From NCBI GenBank assembly GCA_963682175.1, contig OY821786.1:31055501-31119500 (forward strand): a stretch of 64,000 bases of DNA, written 5' to 3'. Positions 22,430 through 33,451 of this stretch are shown piece by piece. The stretch's first letter is position 1. Every line of letters begins with the position of its first letter. Source of the stretch: Triglochin maritima. Lineage: Eukaryota > Streptophyta > Magnoliopsida > Alismatales > Juncaginaceae. The translations under genes were made by a program, and so were the position numbers. Below the pieces are notes generated by a model that was not told the DNA's origin, ran no database searches, and was given only the letters and a program-made list of their open reading frames with translations.

Positions 22430-23840
22430 GAGGGGTGAAATGCCAAAACTGAAAGTCTCAAACCCTCATGATATTGGTTGGGTGTAGGAAACATGAATGA
22501 GTGGAGTTGTGTTGCCTCACTAGGGTTTAGTTTCTCATCGAACAAAACCCTTCAACCAATAGGCGGGTGCATCAGAATGAGTTCCTCAGGCTCATTCGGG
22601 TGATGTGACACACCTGTCTCACTAATTCCGGGGCTTCTCCCTAGGTCATCCATCAAGGGCCATCCAACCTCCTTTATCAATCATAAGCTCGGTTGCAGGT
22701 GGGTCGTTATTGGAGTCAAGATGAAGCTCATGACGTTCACCGGTCATAGGACATGGGGTAAAGACACCTTCTAGAATGGGCATGTGATGAGGTGTTTCCC
22801 CCTCACTAGCAGTCTCAACTGAATCATCCAACAAACACTCCCTTTGCGTATTCATGTTTGATGTTAGTTCACTATGTTGCACTGCGAAGATAGGCAATGA
22901 GTTTTCGGCTTGCACACAAACATTCTCAATGGGTTGCATTGGTGTTGGTGGTGTTTGTTGATTTTGCGGTGCTTTCTCTAATTGGCGAATGAGGTTGAGA
23001 TTTCAAGGTTGGTCCAAGAGCTCCTATTGCGTATCATTAGTTGAACACATAAAACTCGACACTCATGTTCCCAAATGAGAGCTTCATGTGACCATTTCTA
23101 CAATTAATTAAGGCGTTGGAGGTTGTCAGCAATGGTCTACCCAAAATCAAAGGTATTTGAGAGTGGGTGTTCGCAACAAGGTTGTTATCGAGGACGACAA
23201 AATCTATTGGAAATATAAAATTTCCAACTTTGATGAGTACGTCCTCAATAATTCCCTTTGAGACACGGATGGATCTATCCTCCAATTGGAGGGTGATCTT
23301 AGTTGGTTTCAATTCTCTCAAGTTCAACTGTTGATAAACAGAAAATGGGAGGAGGTTGACTGCTGATCCTAAATCAAGAAATACGCTATTCATGCTAGTG
23401 TGCCCTATCATACACTGAATAATAGGATACCTAGGGTCCTTGTACTTTGTGTATGTGAGATTAGACAAAAGTGAACTCACACTTGCAGCTAAGAATGCTT
23501 TCTTAGCAACATTGGTCTTCCTCTTTGTTGTGCAGAGATCTTTCAACAATTTGGCATATTGAGGTACTTGTTGGATGACATCCAACAAGGGGATGATGTT
23601 AACCTTCACTTGTTTAAAGACCTCTAATATCATATCTATTTGTGTCACTCTGTTTTTTGGTTAACCTACTACGATAAAACGCTTTTGGCAGGTAGGTTTT
23701 CTACGGTACATGAGAAGGAGTCGTTGGTGTATTACCCTCACCTAAACCTCTTCCTCACCATCATTTCCACCGAGGGGCTGCACAGATGGTGGTGGAGACA
23801 AGGAAATGTGATTGTCGACCTGCTTTCCACTCCTTAAGGT
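22430..23840 (-). pseudogene. Gypsy gag-tail and protease remnant (relic C)
   Basis: The minus-strand frame 23,037-23,648 gives LEVFKQVKVN, TTKRKTNVAKKAFLA and FLDLGSAVNLLPFSVYQQL (protease active-site region), followed by QLEDRSIRV and LILGRPLLTTSNALINCRNG. A second frame, 22,646-22,939, covers MQPIENVC...ETPHHMPI, the linker of the tail. Both match the intact protein encoded at 47,138-50,245. The frames are separated by stops and shifts. Upstream gag text continues to 23,988 with (CT)n at 23,973-23,988. Confidence 0.85.
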
Positions 23841-23988
23841 TACAATGGCATTGACATGGTGAATATGTTCCTTCACATGGTTCACTTGCCGCTCTAAAGG
23901 TACCGAACTCTCATTTTGCATGTGTTATTGCTGGTACATGCGGGGGTTAGCCTTAGGCTGGCTAGGCAGAGTCCCTCTCTCTCTCTCT

Positions 23989-26370
23989 AAAAATAAAGTT
24001 TATGTGTAAGTACAAAAATATTATCACTAAAAAGTAAAATGCTAATAGTACAATCAAAAATGGTTTTCAGTTTATAACCTCGAGTTAATACTTCAAAATT
24101 TGTTGTGAAGTTCGGTTAGTGCATCTAGCACTACAACCACAAATTAACCTACACTTAGTAGTATTGAATTCGCTTTGTTAATCTTGAAACAATTAACTGT
24201 TATAAAACATGGTGGTAGAATAATTGTTTTTTTATTATAAATAAAATAAGCATGACTTCAACAGCTTATACTCGGGGTTTTCTACAATGGATGACCATTT
24301 CCTTTCATATTGAACCAATACTTCAATATGCTAAACATTTGATATAATAGGTTAGTATATCATCTTGTTTTTTTGATACAAAATAAAACAATTCATCATT
24401 TAAGATAACAACCTGATAAGGTCATTTGTAGGTCAAAGCTCTTTGTGCTGCTGTTAGACACCTTAATTAGGAAGATAAGTGAAGAAAAAGGCTAATTTAA
24501 TGAAGTAAGAAATAAGATTCTTATGCATTTGAAATTAATGGTGTGGTATTACTTTATGCTACTAAATTCTGTTACACACCACTGGTATTTTATGTGTAAT
24601 ATATATACTACAAAAAGATAAACATAACATAAACATTAAAATATTTATAAATTATGGAATTACCTTAATAGAGTACCCATTACATTCCTTCATTTATATT
24701 AAAAAGCTCACAAAAGGCTAGTCATTTGATAAAAAAGTTACACAACATGTAAGATAATAAACAAATTACATCAAATTACATTTGATAAAGATGCTTAAAT
24801 GTGGTGTCACTTGACATGGTATGTATATGGAAACTTAAATATTTATGCAGATGGATAAGAAACCTGTTGGTTTCTGCTGCAAGAAATAAAACATGAGATT
24901 AATAGAATTGCGATTTTAAGATAAATGAAGTTCTAAATGTCTTAATTAAATCGACGAAAATCATGAATAATAGAAAATCTATCTAAGATGATTCTACGTG
25001 CATGTAGGATAACACATGACAGCATTAGCAATGAGAAGAAGAATCTCAATTTCACCAACATATGTAGAAAAAACTATCTTGCTCCACCCTTTCCTACTCA
25101 CCGTGCGGATGACAACAAACCGAAGAAAATCTACCAATTAAGAGGTGGGAACGAGTGCTAGTGGGTGGGATGGGGAGGGAACATGGGAGTTGGGTTTAGA
25201 AATTGTGATATAAGTCGTTTTTATTAGTTTCGTTCGTAGAAACTAATAATACTAAAATTTTCAAGGTAAATAACTTTTGAATAATTTTTGCCTAAACTTT
25301 TTGTTAGTAGGTTTGAATGGGTCATATAAAATTCTTCAAATTTGGATAAAACAGTTTTTGTTTCTTAAATCGAGTTTGAATGATTTATTTTTCCCAAATT
25401 GGAACTTTCTTCAAAAATGCAATTCTTGTTAATTGATTTTTTTTCTTTCAAAAGTATTCAATTTTCTGTTTTGATTAACAAAACTAAATTAAATTGTCAG
25501 TTTGAATGCTAACTGAATATTTTACGTACATATGACTATATGAGTTACATAATTTTTGTTCCCCACAAAAGAAAGTTGCATAAATCAAAATTTAGCTCCT
25601 ACAAAAAGTTGCACCAAGGGACTGAATCAATTGAATATTTTGTGGTCAATTTTTGATTCATAATCAAAGTTTAGCTCCTACAAAAAGTATACTCAATGAA
25701 TCAACGAAGGATCATTTTTTTAGTGAAATCTAGTATTGATTTGTGGGACCAAAATTAGTTTTTTTTGTCTTATTAGACAATAAAGATTCTTAGAAACCAA
25801 AACAAACAAAATATTTTGAAATTTGTGGATCTCCAAAAAAATAAATCAAAAATCGTAATGTATGTTTTGTAAAAATAAAAAAAAAACTATATGTTTTCAA
25901 CTTTTCACTTTATTTCGTAAATTGGTTTAAAATTCTTTGGAATAAAATATAATTTTTTTAATAATTCTTTGGAAATAGTAAAAACTCCTACTTGAACCAC
26001 TTAGCGAGAATCATGCTACTATTGATTTCATTTGAAAAATCATATTGGAAGAAGATGTGCGATCGGGATGACCAATATTATTAATTGAGGACACAAAAAA
26101 ACTAACGAACTCTTGAAATCGATTCAAAGGACACAAAAACGTAGACGACCAATATTAATTTGAGGGACAAAAAACTTAATAAAGGAACGACTAATATCTA
26201 TTTGATGGACAAAAAAATAGTAGACGATCAAGATTGATTTGAGGTGGGTTGTGCGTGGGGCAGGTTTTATCTGCTTGGGGTGGGTAGCAGGTAGCGGCCA
26301 AGTTTTTGCTACCCGCCAACCCGTACTCGAGAACTTGTTTCTATAAACGGGGCAGGTGTGTGGTTGGGCT
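23989..26370. repeat. R1 repeat, copy 2, left part
   Basis: This aligns with 1,688-3,105 from 'gtgtaagtacaaaaatatt' to 'gggctctaa'. It has an extra 540-base stretch at about 24,119-24,660 and extra text at 25,640-26,060, partly matching bases 1-120 of the window. The copy stops at 26,370 and resumes at 59,057, where CTAATC is present on both sides (26,371-26,376 and 59,051-59,056). No gene is seen in it. Confidence 0.75.
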
Positions 26371-26376
26371 CTAATC

Positions 26377-27535
26377 GACCCAGCGAACTGATTGATCGTT
26401 TTAATAAACGCAAGTGCACGCTTGCGTTGAAGCGGTGATCATTAGAACATCAATTAACTTTTTCATACCATACGAACATCAATTAACTTTTAATCGACCC
26501 AGCGAACAAATATGGGTCGAACCTCGAGGAGTTATGAGTATTGTTCTAACCATACTCGAGTGGGAAATGAAATGAGAATGAGTGGATTATGCTAACTAAC
26601 TACACTAAACTATGAGTGAATTAACAATTAAACTAAACCGCCATGAAGTGGAAGTGTGTCGGTATGTGTATGTTTAAGTGAGTCTTCATTACATGAGGTA
26701 CAAGTGTGTAAAGTAGGTGAAATCAATTAGAAACTAGTGTGGAGTCTTATTAACGTCAACTGCATTTACTGGAATACATGACTAATATAGTTAGACATGA
26801 AGGTTAGATGATCTATGAGTTCTCAAACATGAACTAAGTACCCAGCCAGTGTGAACATTAGAACATCAATTAACTTTTTCATACAACCTAATTCATTCAT
26901 GCATTCTCTACTAATCAAACATTCACACATAACAAGCTATTTCCATAAAATCATTACAAGCAACAAGATAAACTCTAAAACTAGCATGAGATAAGTACAT
27001 TGTGTGAATATTATCCCATCTAATACAAGTTTAAGTATGCTACGAGTATAGATCTACATTAAGCACATGTAATGACACAAATAAAAGAACTCATCACTAA
27101 TATAACACATAATCTACATCACCTCCACCCCAAATGAGGGTGGATTTACTCTTTATTCATTAAGCTAACGAATTATGCTAAGATTTAAGGAAACAAAACA
27201 TGCAAGACTAAAGGAAACAATATCTACTACAAAGATTTTTTTTATTTACATGACTCACATTACAGAGTGACATCCTCTCGACCTTGAGTTTTGCTTCAAA
27301 AGCTTAGTCCAAGTAGAGAGAATGACCACCAAGCAATGTGTAGGTTACAAAGGAGGAAGGATTCTATTTATTGACATGAAAATGACAACTGGAGACAATC
27401 CCCTGGTGTGGGACTAATCAAACATTTCCATAATAGACATAAACACATATCCACCCAAAATTATGTCGCCTCCTGACCCTTTTGATCTGCTAGTGTGGAT
27501 CTTTTGGGTCAGATACGATCCAAAATCCCCATGCA
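26377..27535 (-). repeat. Degenerate gypsy LTR, minus strand (LTR D)
   Basis: The start has a scrambled copy of the LTR 3' end ('aagtgcacgcttgcg', then 'gggtcgaacctcgagg'), followed by 'ttatgctaactaactacactaaac' and a reverse TATA-like 'tctatttattga' near 27,365. It parallels LTR C (17,380-18,708). At about 27,480-27,535 it meets the CACTA element. The rest of the LTR is probably 58,707-58,786, where 'tctaatcgtcaaaatactcc' repeats the LTR C boundary text at 18,700. Edges are approximate. Confidence 0.6.
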
Positions 27536-27536
27536 T

Positions 27537-27578
27537 ATAGACGTCGGCTGTACATAACATCCGACGTCTATATGTCTT
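27537..27578. repeat. Left subterminal repeats of CT1
   Basis: Two opposite units, TATAGACGTCGG and CCGACGTCTATA, lie 16 bases apart and match the right-end units at 58,340-58,640 (for example TATAGACGTCGGCTGTA). They mark the left end region of the CACTA element even though the terminus is lost. Confidence 0.75.
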
Positions 27579-28560
27579 AAAGAAATCAAACAGTTACGTT
27601 TTCTGTCATTCATTCCAGACAAAAACCCAACCAAACCCTAGCCGTTCCGCGACCGAACCCTCCGCCGCGACATATCTCAAACCGATCTGCAACAATCTCC
27701 GACACCGCAGTGACGTCCCAACCTCTCCTCCCGTTCTCCGTCCCTCTCCTCCCGTCCTCCGTTCTCTCCTGGACACTTCTTCTCATGAATCTGAATGTTC
27801 GGTAACCCATAACATCATTTGCTAGAGTATTCCAAATCCGAATGTTGGGTTTCATCTTGGTTCGACAACGATCGGGTTGAAGACGAAGGAGGGCATCGTG
27901 CTTGCTGTTGAGAAGAGGATTGCTTATACTGGTTCGTGGTTTTTTTAATGTCGTAATTTTTGTCCTAAAATCCCCATGTAAACTTCAGAACATGCTCCGT
28001 AAGACAGTTCAATAATTAGTATCTTTTTCTTCTTGAGTTGTGTAGGGCGTCATACAGATGCAAAAATATAGGAAATTAAGTAGATATGGGTATTTTCAAT
28101 TTGTATTTCAAATCCAGATACTAATATAGATCACATATGGATCAACATGCAAGTTATAAATCACCAAAGCATGCCTTTGATGTATGTGGTCCCTTCTTTA
28201 GAAAAAAGGTTTCTAAACATGCAAGGTGTTTGTGATGAGTTGGGTGGAATTGAGATTAAGTTTAGATCTTATGTTGGTATACAATTTTTCTTGTTAATAC
28301 CAGGATTTGAGGATTTTTACATAGCAACTTTTTAGGGGAAGTTCTGCCAAAATTTCAATAAAATGATAATCCCAAATGTTTTTAATAACATGTTATTTTA
28401 TGTTTAACATGTTTTCAAATTATAATCCAAGTAATTGTATTAAAATTATAACTTAGATCATTTTAAAAACTTATGTTTAGTTTAGTGAGTTCATACATTT
28501 AATTATGTTTAGTTTAGTTAAATGTTTATTTATGCTGAAAAACTTATGTTATTTAGTTAA
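27579..28560 (+). other. CACTA 5' region without a clear gene
   Basis: A C-rich stretch (27,615-27,780, with 'ccctagccg' and 'tccgccgcgac') resembles a plant 5' untranslated leader and would suit the transposase transcript. The short open frame at 28,147-28,335 is not recognised. Nothing else is supportable. Confidence 0.4.
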
Positions 28561-29410
28561 ATTTTTATTTATGTTTAGTTTCTAATAACCCATCACCCCT
28601 CTTAAGCAACTTGGCGTTTAATAGCCTAAAGCAAATGAATAGACAATTTTTGCGTAAGTCATTCATCATATAGGATTTTCATTCATCGAAATTATTATTT
28701 ATTTTACGATTTCTGTCGTAGACTGCTGGCGTAAGGTACGTAATCTTTTTCACTCATCAGTCATTAGAAAACACGCATTAGTTAGTAGGACTTGCATTGG
28801 AACAAGAGTGATGTGAGTGTTTATTTGGTGTGTTGTTTGTTAGATTATGGTATGAAAAACACTTAGGGGGCAGTCACGTATAGGAGACGAGGTGGGGGAT
28901 TTCATCACCATTTCCTTGGCCCAAAAACCACTTAATAAAAGAGCCTTAATAAAATCAATTAGACGTTGACCCCTAGGATTTCCGGACGCATTAAGGAGAG
29001 GAAACCATTTAAGACCATTATGGTCTGAACGTCGTTACCAATCTAGTCTCCCTGAGATTTTATGAACCTTCGAGTTCTTGATTTCCTACAGACTAGTGGT
29101 CCTCGATGTTTAAGACCATTTCGGCCTGAACGTCGTTGCCCATCTAGTCTCCCTGAGATTTTAGGGACCTCCGGGTTCTTGATTTCCTACACACTAGTGG
29201 TCATCGGTGGGACCTCGAAGTTAGGCGTCGTCTAGTACTAAGGACCTATAGTGGACTTTAGGCTTGTTTTGGCCTTGATTGCTTAGTTAGGTTTCTAACC
29301 TTTCTTATTCCCACTATAGATTAAGGACTTCATCTCCTCTCTTCTGAGTCATTCTTTTCTCATCTTAATGTCTCCGAATCTTCTCATCTACGAGCATTCT
29401 TTTAAATTGA
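28560..29410 (+). repeat. Gypsy leader relic
   Basis: This matches the untranslated leader of the young gypsy element at about 46,340-47,090. Shared text includes 'cttaagcaacttgg', 'gctggcgt(a/g)aggtacg', 'ggtgggggatttcatcacc', 'ggcgtcgtctag' and 'ggacctatag'. It stops just before gag and lies immediately upstream of the TNP2 start, without LTR or PBS. Reverse-oriented pieces occur at 125-290. Confidence 0.75.
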
Positions 29411-29466
29411 AATTTTATTTATTTCCTTCAATAATAACTGTCATTTTTGTTAATGTTTAGATTGAA

Positions 29467-30043
29467 ATGGATCGAGAGTGGATTCTTTCAAACAAATTGA
29501 GTGATGAGTATGAGAATGGAGTGAATATGTTCTTAGAGGTTGCCAAAAAACATTAAAAAATGAAAGACAGCGACATGGCGTATTGTCTGTGCAATAAGTG
29601 TCAAAATATGTCAGTGCTAACTTTTCGGAAAATGAAAGATCATTTTTTTGAGAAAGGTTTCAACCCAAATTAGAGACGGTGGATAAGGCACGGCGAAAAT
29701 GAATCATTTAGTCGTTCCAAGAATGACGGAGACAACGTTAGTGTGGAAGATCACTTAGAGGGAATGGTTCAGGATATGGCAGAATTTTTTTCGTCTAACC
29801 CCAATTGACTTGGTAGTTTGTTGAGTGACAATGAGAAGTCGTTGTATAAGAGTTGTACCAAATTCACTAGATTATCAGCGGTATTGAAGTTGTACAATTT
29901 TAAAGCAGGAAATGGTTGGTCTGATTCAGTTTCCATCAATGTTGAAGTTATTGAAAGAGACGCTTCCAGATGATAATGAGTTGTCAGATAGAACTTATGA
30001 TGCTAAGAAAGTGGTGTCCTATGAGAATGGAATATAGGAAGAT
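29467..30043 (+). pseudogene. CACTA TNP2 transposase, 5' part
   Basis: From ATG 29,467 the frame gives MDREWILSNKLSDEYENGV, then CLCNKCQN, the transposase-associated domain (Pfam Transpos_assoc). After a gap, other frames give SFPSMLKLLKETLPDDNELS and YDAKKVVSYENG, the lead-in to Transposase_21. Stops occur near 29,554, 29,672 and 29,806. The gene is cut at 30,043 by the copia element and resumes at 41,641, where the reading ('CRNDCILYRGE') follows naturally. TNP2 catalyses CACTA excision and insertion; this copy cannot. Confidence 0.85.
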
Positions 30044-30324
30044 ACATGTGTTGGCCTTTTGGCCCTTTAATCTTAATTTTGATGATTAATAAACTAATAA
30101 TATGCATAACTTCAATTACAACATCACACACATCATATTGTCAAATTGCATAGATATTGTGTATTCCTAACATTGTAGGTGATCAAATCAAGGGACTAAT
30201 CAACTTCAAGATCAAGGCTCAAGACTTGTAATCAAAAGCTCAAGGACTTAATATGTAATTTTCCATTTATTTGAGTTATAGGATCAAATGTACACTCGAT
30301 GCACAAAAGGATAAACCCGTCTGT

Positions 30325-31110
30325 CTCGGTCGACCGTGTCCTTATCGGTTTACCGAACCAGGTTCCCAACGGATAACCGAGTGTCTATCGGTAAACCGTT
30401 CCCTATAGAGTCAGTAACCACTTAATCTCCTGGAACCCTTGTTTCGGTGTACCGAACGTTATTCGGTCAACCGTCGCCTTAGAGTCACTAGAAAACTTGA
30501 TCTCTTGGAATCATTGTTTCGGTGTACCGAACCTTACCCGGTCGACCGTGTACCTATTCCCAGTAGCTTCAAAACTTCTCTGGACATCACTATTCGGTGT
30601 TCCAAAGCGAGATCGGTCATCCAAACTTACATGTGTCTTTAGGCCTAAACCGACTTCATCTTGTTGGCCCACGTGGCACAACTAACTCCACCAGACTTAT
30701 ATTTGTCGTTTAGCCACATCCTTTGATACATCCATACCGGTCTATCGATGGAGCTTCGGATTACCGAAGTGTTTTTATATGTAAGATCGTAACGACTATT
30801 TTTCCACATAATATTTCGACCGTTATCGATAAACCAATTTCCCATACAATGTCAGCCGAAAACCCGCACATGTATCGCTCAACCGAACATGCCACGGTCT
30901 ACCGAATTTGATCACCGAATTGCACCAAATCTTTACTGTCCACCTTTGAACGGTGCACCGACGATGTCTCGGTCAACCGAAATTAATTATCCGATATTAA
31001 GAAAAAGTTACTGGAAGTTGGTGAACGGTTATCCGGCCTATATTCGGTTAACCGAGTTCTTATGTCTGACCATTTATTCGGATTACCGTGTGGCTAACGG
31101 TCGACCGAAT
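30325..31110 (+). promoter_or_regulatory. Palindrome array CGGTNNACCG in copia 5' LTR
   Basis: About 20 sites in 790 bases, for example CGGTCGACCG (30,326), CGGTTTACCG (30,347), CGGTAAACCG (30,390), CGGTGTACCG (30,444 and 30,520), CGGTTAACCG (31,045) and CGGTCGACCG (31,097). All lie upstream of the TATA box, so they are in U3. The fixed half-sites are CGG and CCG with a variable centre, which suggests a binding site for a dimeric protein or a methylation-related signal rather than slippage repeats. Sirevirus LTRs are known to carry such repeated palindromic motifs. Confidence 0.75.
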
Positions 31111-31203
31111 ATGTCTCGATTTCTGCCCGAGCTTAAGTCACATCTTGTTTTCCCTTGGTCCAATTCTCACCAACTTACCATAACGGCTCTATTTGTTTTG
31201 AAG

Positions 31204-31213
31204 GCTATATAAG
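31204..31213 (+). promoter_or_regulatory. Copia LTR TATA box
   Basis: GCTATATAAG lies about 100 bases after the last palindrome and about 510 bases before the LTR end. It is identical in the 3' LTR at 39,882-39,891. It is the likely core promoter of the retrotransposon RNA. Confidence 0.7.
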
Positions 31214-31722
31214 CTTCACTTAAGAGACACATTCATTACCTTACTTGCCAAATATCAATTCTATTCTTGTGCTCTCAATCTTCAAGCCTTCAAAGCTCCA
31301 CCAACTCTCATACTTCCACTAAATTCACTCCAAGCTTAAATCATATCCTTGAGTGCATTCAAGTTAGAGTTCAACAACCACCTTCAATTTCCATAGTGTT
31401 GTAAAGCTTCGAGGAAGCACCCTCTCGGGTTGTGAGAGGAGATCCAAGCAAGGCGAGGGTGTTCGCAAGGCTCCGATTGTAAGAGGGTTTATCTTCGACC
31501 CGGAACGAAGATAATAGTGAATTCTCGAGTAGGGATCAGAGGATCGATCGGAACTTGAGGAGAGGACTAGATCACGGTGGTGTGATCGAACCTCTATAAA
31601 TCTCCGGAGTCATGTTGTGGTTTGCATTCTTTCCCTTATTGTTTTAATTGTGCAATAGTTTAAGAAAATTGGGAGATAATCTATTCACCCCCCTCTAGAT
31701 TAGTGACCGATTAACTTACATT

Positions 31723-31734
31723 TGGTATCAGAGC
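31723..31734 (+). other. Copia primer-binding site (tRNA-iMet)
   Basis: TGGTATCAGAGC starts two bases after the 5' LTR end. It is the standard plant copia PBS, complementary to the 3' end of initiator methionine tRNA, and fixes the LTR boundary. Confidence 0.9.
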
Positions 31735-31763
31735 ATTGGTTTACTCATCTAATCCATTTAGCC

Positions 31764-32690
31764 ATGGAGAGTAGCACTAATCAACTTAGAAAAGGACTAT
31801 CTACCACTAGACCCCCTTTGCTTACCGAAAATAATTATGCACATTGGAAGAATAGAATGAGAATCTACATCCAATCAATTTCCTTAAAAATGTGGATATT
31901 CCTTGGTAGTAAATATGTTCCACCCACTAGTGAACAATTAGCAACATTAACCGATGATATAATTGCTAATTCCGAGATCAATGCAAAACTCATGAACATA
32001 TTTGCTTATGGAGTAGATACTCAAGAATATGGTAGGATTAGCGAATGTGATACCGCTTATGAGATATGGAAATTACTTGAATCTCATCATGAAAGATCAT
32101 CTAGAAGTAAAGAAACTAGGGTTGATATATTTGTGCGTAAATATGAATTATTCTCTATGCAACCCGGTGAAAGTATAAGCGAGATGAACACTCGCTTCAC
32201 CGAGATTACTAACAATTTGAAAAATCTTGGTAAGAAGGTAAATGAAGGTGACAAGGTGAGAAAAATTCTTCGATCTCTCTCAAACGATTGGGAGAAAAAG
32301 ACAACCGCCATTGAGGAGGCTCAAGATCTCAACACATTGTCAATGGAGGATCTTATCGGAAGCCTTATGGCTTATGAGATTCAAATGAATGGGAGAAAAG
32401 AGATGGAGAGCTTGAAAAAGAAAGAAAAAGTCATTGCTCTTAAGGCTAACTTTGAATCCGAAAAATCGGATGATGATGAGAGTGATGAAGAGCTTGCAAT
32501 GATGGTTAAGAGATTCAAGAAGCGATGGATAAAAGACAAATTTCAAAGAAAGAGAAGGGATGATGGAGAAAGCTCAAAAGGTCCTATTTGTTTTGGATGT
32601 GATAAAGTTGGACATATAAAGAAAGGTTGTCCCCTATTCCAATCCAAGGAAAGGAAAGAGAAAAAGGGAAGAGAGAATGAAGAAAAATAA
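31764..32690 (+). pseudogene. Copia gag (nucleocapsid precursor), early stop
   Basis: The frame from ATG 31,764 encodes 308 aa. The N-terminus has PPLLTENNYAHWKNRMRIYI, then YEIWKLLESHHERSS and FSMQPGESISEMNTRFTEI, matching the UBN2 / Retrotran_gag_2 domain. A CCHC zinc knuckle, CFGCDKVGHIKKGC, is near residue 275. The ATG comes 30 bases after the PBS. A stop at 32,688 ends the frame within the usual Lys/Glu-rich stretch, and the same frame continues after it, so this is most likely a nonsense mutation. Gag would form the virus-like particle. Confidence 0.88.
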
Positions 32691-33451
32691 AGGAGATTCA
32701 AAAGAAGAGAGAAGAAGTATAAGGAGAAGAAAAAAGCCCTCAAGGCAACTTGGGATGGATCATCCGAGTCATCCTCCGGTTCTTCAAGTGAGTCGGAAAA
32801 TGAAGAAGCTCATCTATGTCTCTAAACTCAAGAAGAAATCGATGGAGAATTAGATGGTGCATCTTCGTCAAGCGAGCAAGACGAACCCAACACTTGCAAT
32901 GTCGCCAAAGATGGAGAAAATGAGGTAATCTCAACTCATGAATCAAACTCATATGATGAATTACTAGATGCTTTTCATGAATTGCTTGAAAAATGTGACA
33001 CATTAAGGCATAAAAGTAAATTATCTAGGAAAGCTAATCACGATCTAGCTTGTATAAATGAATCATTGTCAAATGAATTTGATAAGCTTGTGTTGGAAAA
33101 TAAAAGTTTAAAAGAACTCAATGTTGAATCTCATGCTAAAGAAATACATGATCTTAGAGAATGCAATAAGCAATTAAATTGATATTGAGAAATTCACCAA
33201 AGGGAAGAAGATGCTAGACATGTTACTTGGTAGTCAAATTCAATCTTTAGAAAAACATGGTTTAGGATACATGAATAAAAAGAAAACTCTAAGAGTTATT
33301 TTGTGCATGCTTTAAATGGTGTAGTGAAAAAGAATTTCTCTTCAAATGTTTGGGTACCTAGAACCAAACAAGTTTGGGTACCTAAAGCTAAAACCCAAAG
33401 GACCCAAACAAATATGGGTACCAAAGTTATCTTCTTCTTCTTTGAATGTAG
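32691..33451 (+). pseudogene. Copia gag-pol linker, broken
   Basis: The gag frame continues past the stop with a Lys-rich then Ser/Glu-rich acidic region, another stop at 32,823-32,825, and then a helical, coiled-coil-like piece at 32,982-33,180 (LSRKANHDLACINESLSNEF, LVLENKSLKELN). After 33,180, other frames give FTKGKKMLDMLLGSQIQSLE and NVWVPRTKQVWVPK, which usually precede the copia protease. At least one frameshift lies between here and 33,452. Confidence 0.75.

Larger units (their letters stand above)
18709..23988 (-). mobile_element. Gypsy relic C internal region, split by X1
   Basis: Reading right to left, this holds the end of gag, the protease, the C-terminal tail and the long non-coding 3' region up to the LTR at 18,708. 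Bases 18,709-19,767 are the reverse complement of about 50,745-51,840, and 21,912-23,988 of about 48,600-50,745. The element X1 (19,773-21,906) interrupts the 3' region. The gag N-terminal half, leader and 5' LTR are missing; at 23,988 the sequence switches to R1. As in relic B and the young element, no RT or integrase is present. Confidence 0.8.
30049..31720 (+). repeat. Copia 5' LTR, 1,672 bp
   Basis: Runs from TGTTGGC to TTAACTTACA and matches the 3' LTR (38,728-40,381 plus 41,619-41,635) throughout. It holds about 20 CGGTNNACCG-type palindromes (30,325-31,110), a TATA box at 31,205-31,212 and a CT-rich region after it. Differences from the 3' LTR are enriched at the CG/CCG positions of the palindromes, as expected from methylated-cytosine decay. 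Confidence 0.93.

Noticed and set aside
24119..24660. 540-base insertion in R1 copy 2 as a CACTA-type element (it has CACTAC near 24,130)
   Set aside because: No matching inverted terminus, no subterminal repeats and no clear target duplication; cause left open.
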